Of a stretch of DNA of 50,752 nucleotides, positions 50,252 through 50,752 are shown piece after piece; position 1 is the stretch's first letter, and each line of letters opens with the position of its first letter. The notes below the pieces were generated by a model. That model saw only the letters and a program-made list of their open reading frames with translations. It made no database searches and had not been told where the DNA came from. The position numbers and the translations under genes were made by a program. Source of the stretch: an uncultured Alphaproteobacteria bacterium (GTDB lineage Bacteria > Pseudomonadota > Alphaproteobacteria > HIMB59 > GCA-002718135); assembly GCA_902518985.1 (NCBI GenBank), contig CABYIF010000005.1, forward strand, positions 1 to 50,752, written 5' to 3'.

Positions 50252-50752
50252 ATGAGATTTAATGCACGAAACTTATTAATTATTTTAATATTGTTCATCG
50301 GTTTCCTTACTTTCACCGGAGCTTTTTTTATTGTTAATGAAACAAAACAAGCTTTGGTTTTGCAATTTGGTGATCCAAGAAAAGTTGTTACTAAACCAGG
50401 TTTACAGTTTAAAATACCCTTTATTCAAGACGCAGTATTTATAGACTCCAGACTGCTAAATTTGGACCCTCAGCCTGAAGAAATGATTTTGTCTGACCAA
50501 AAAAGGATTATAGTAGACTCATTTGCTCGTTACAGAATTGTTGATCCTCTAAAATTCTTTCAGACAGTAAGAAATGAAGCAACATTTTCTGATCGATTTG
50601 GTAGAATTATCAATGCATCAGTTAGAGGTGTAATTGCTCAGTATTCACTAACATCACTTTTAAGTGATGAAAGAATAAAAATTATGGGTGAGATTGAAAA
50701 ACAGATAAAAATAAATGAAGACTCATATGGTGTTTCAATAGTTGACATAAGA
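50252..50752 (+). CDS. hflC: FtsH protease modulator HflC (3' truncated)
   Basis: The first 167 residues are present; the gene runs off the right edge. The start ATG follows the hflK stop after one base. A membrane segment (about residues 8-28, LLIILILFIGFLTFTGAFFI) is followed by the SPFH domain: VNETKQALVLQFGDPRKVV, KPGLQFKIPFIQDAVFID and RIIVDSFARYRIVDPLKFFQ. Forms the HflKC complex with the upstream gene. Confidence 0.93.
   Translation, partial: MRFNARNLLIILILFIGFLTFTGAFFIVNETKQALVLQFGDPRKVVTKPGLQFKIPFIQDAVFIDSRLLNLDPQPEEMILSDQKRIIVDSFARYRIVDPLKFFQTVRNEATFSDRFGRIINASVRGVIAQYSLTSLLSDERIKIMGEIEKQIKINEDSYGVSIVDIR

Overview
The window is a gene-dense, very AT-rich stretch of chromosome from an alphaproteobacterium. 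Three things place it there: a circularly permuted two-piece tmRNA gene, an alpha-type SspB, and a complete mraZ-to-ftsZ division and cell-wall cluster. Gene overlaps of 1-14 nt, near-absent spacers and low GC suggest a streamlined, probably marine lineage (HIMB59/AEGEAN-169/SAR11-like). That placement is inference from style and content, not from a phylogeny.

Layout. 1-7760 (+): a sugar-uptake and sugar-oxidation operon with a solute-binding protein cut by the left edge, two ABC permeases, a class II aldolase, two Gfo/Idh/MocA dehydrogenases, an aldo/keto reductase and a TIM-barrel isomerase/epimerase-like protein. 7765-9155 (-): mlaA-mlaC lipid-transport genes. 9226-14263: uvrD (+) converging on bamD-ligA (-). 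14298-15400 (+): a peptidoglycan amidase, then the RNase P RNA. 15447-33085 (+): MraZ operator, mraZ, rsmH, ftsL, ftsI, murE, murF, mraY, murD, ftsW, murG, murC, murB, ddl, ftsQ, ftsA, ftsZ, then a hairpin terminator and lpxC (to 34049). 34050-36538: fumC (-), gpmA (+), sspB (-). 36618-45776: an accessory, surface-polysaccharide-like block with two methyltransferases, a YdjC-type deacetylase, a GT28-like glycosyltransferase, a large GT-C-like membrane protein, an acyltransferase-SGNH protein, a transglutaminase-like protein and a small secreted protein. 45972-46608 (-): permuted ssrA followed by a rhodanese gene. 46716-50752: folA-thyA (+), mrp (-), hflK and the start of hflC (+).

How the parts fit. 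The central 18 kb makes lipid II (MurC-F, Ddl, MraY, MurG), polymerises and crosslinks it at the septum (FtsW, FtsI) and assembles the divisome (FtsZ, FtsA, FtsQ, FtsL). Its promoter carries four evenly spaced MraZ boxes. LpxC, BamD and MlaA/MlaC add outer-membrane lipid A synthesis, outer-membrane protein assembly and lipid homeostasis. SspB and the tmRNA tag AANDNRLALAA are two parts of the same ribosome-rescue and ClpXP degradation route, encoded 10 kb apart. The left operon looks like a catabolic unit for an imported glycoside, polyol or unusual sugar. The most open biology is in that operon and in the surface block next to ssrA.
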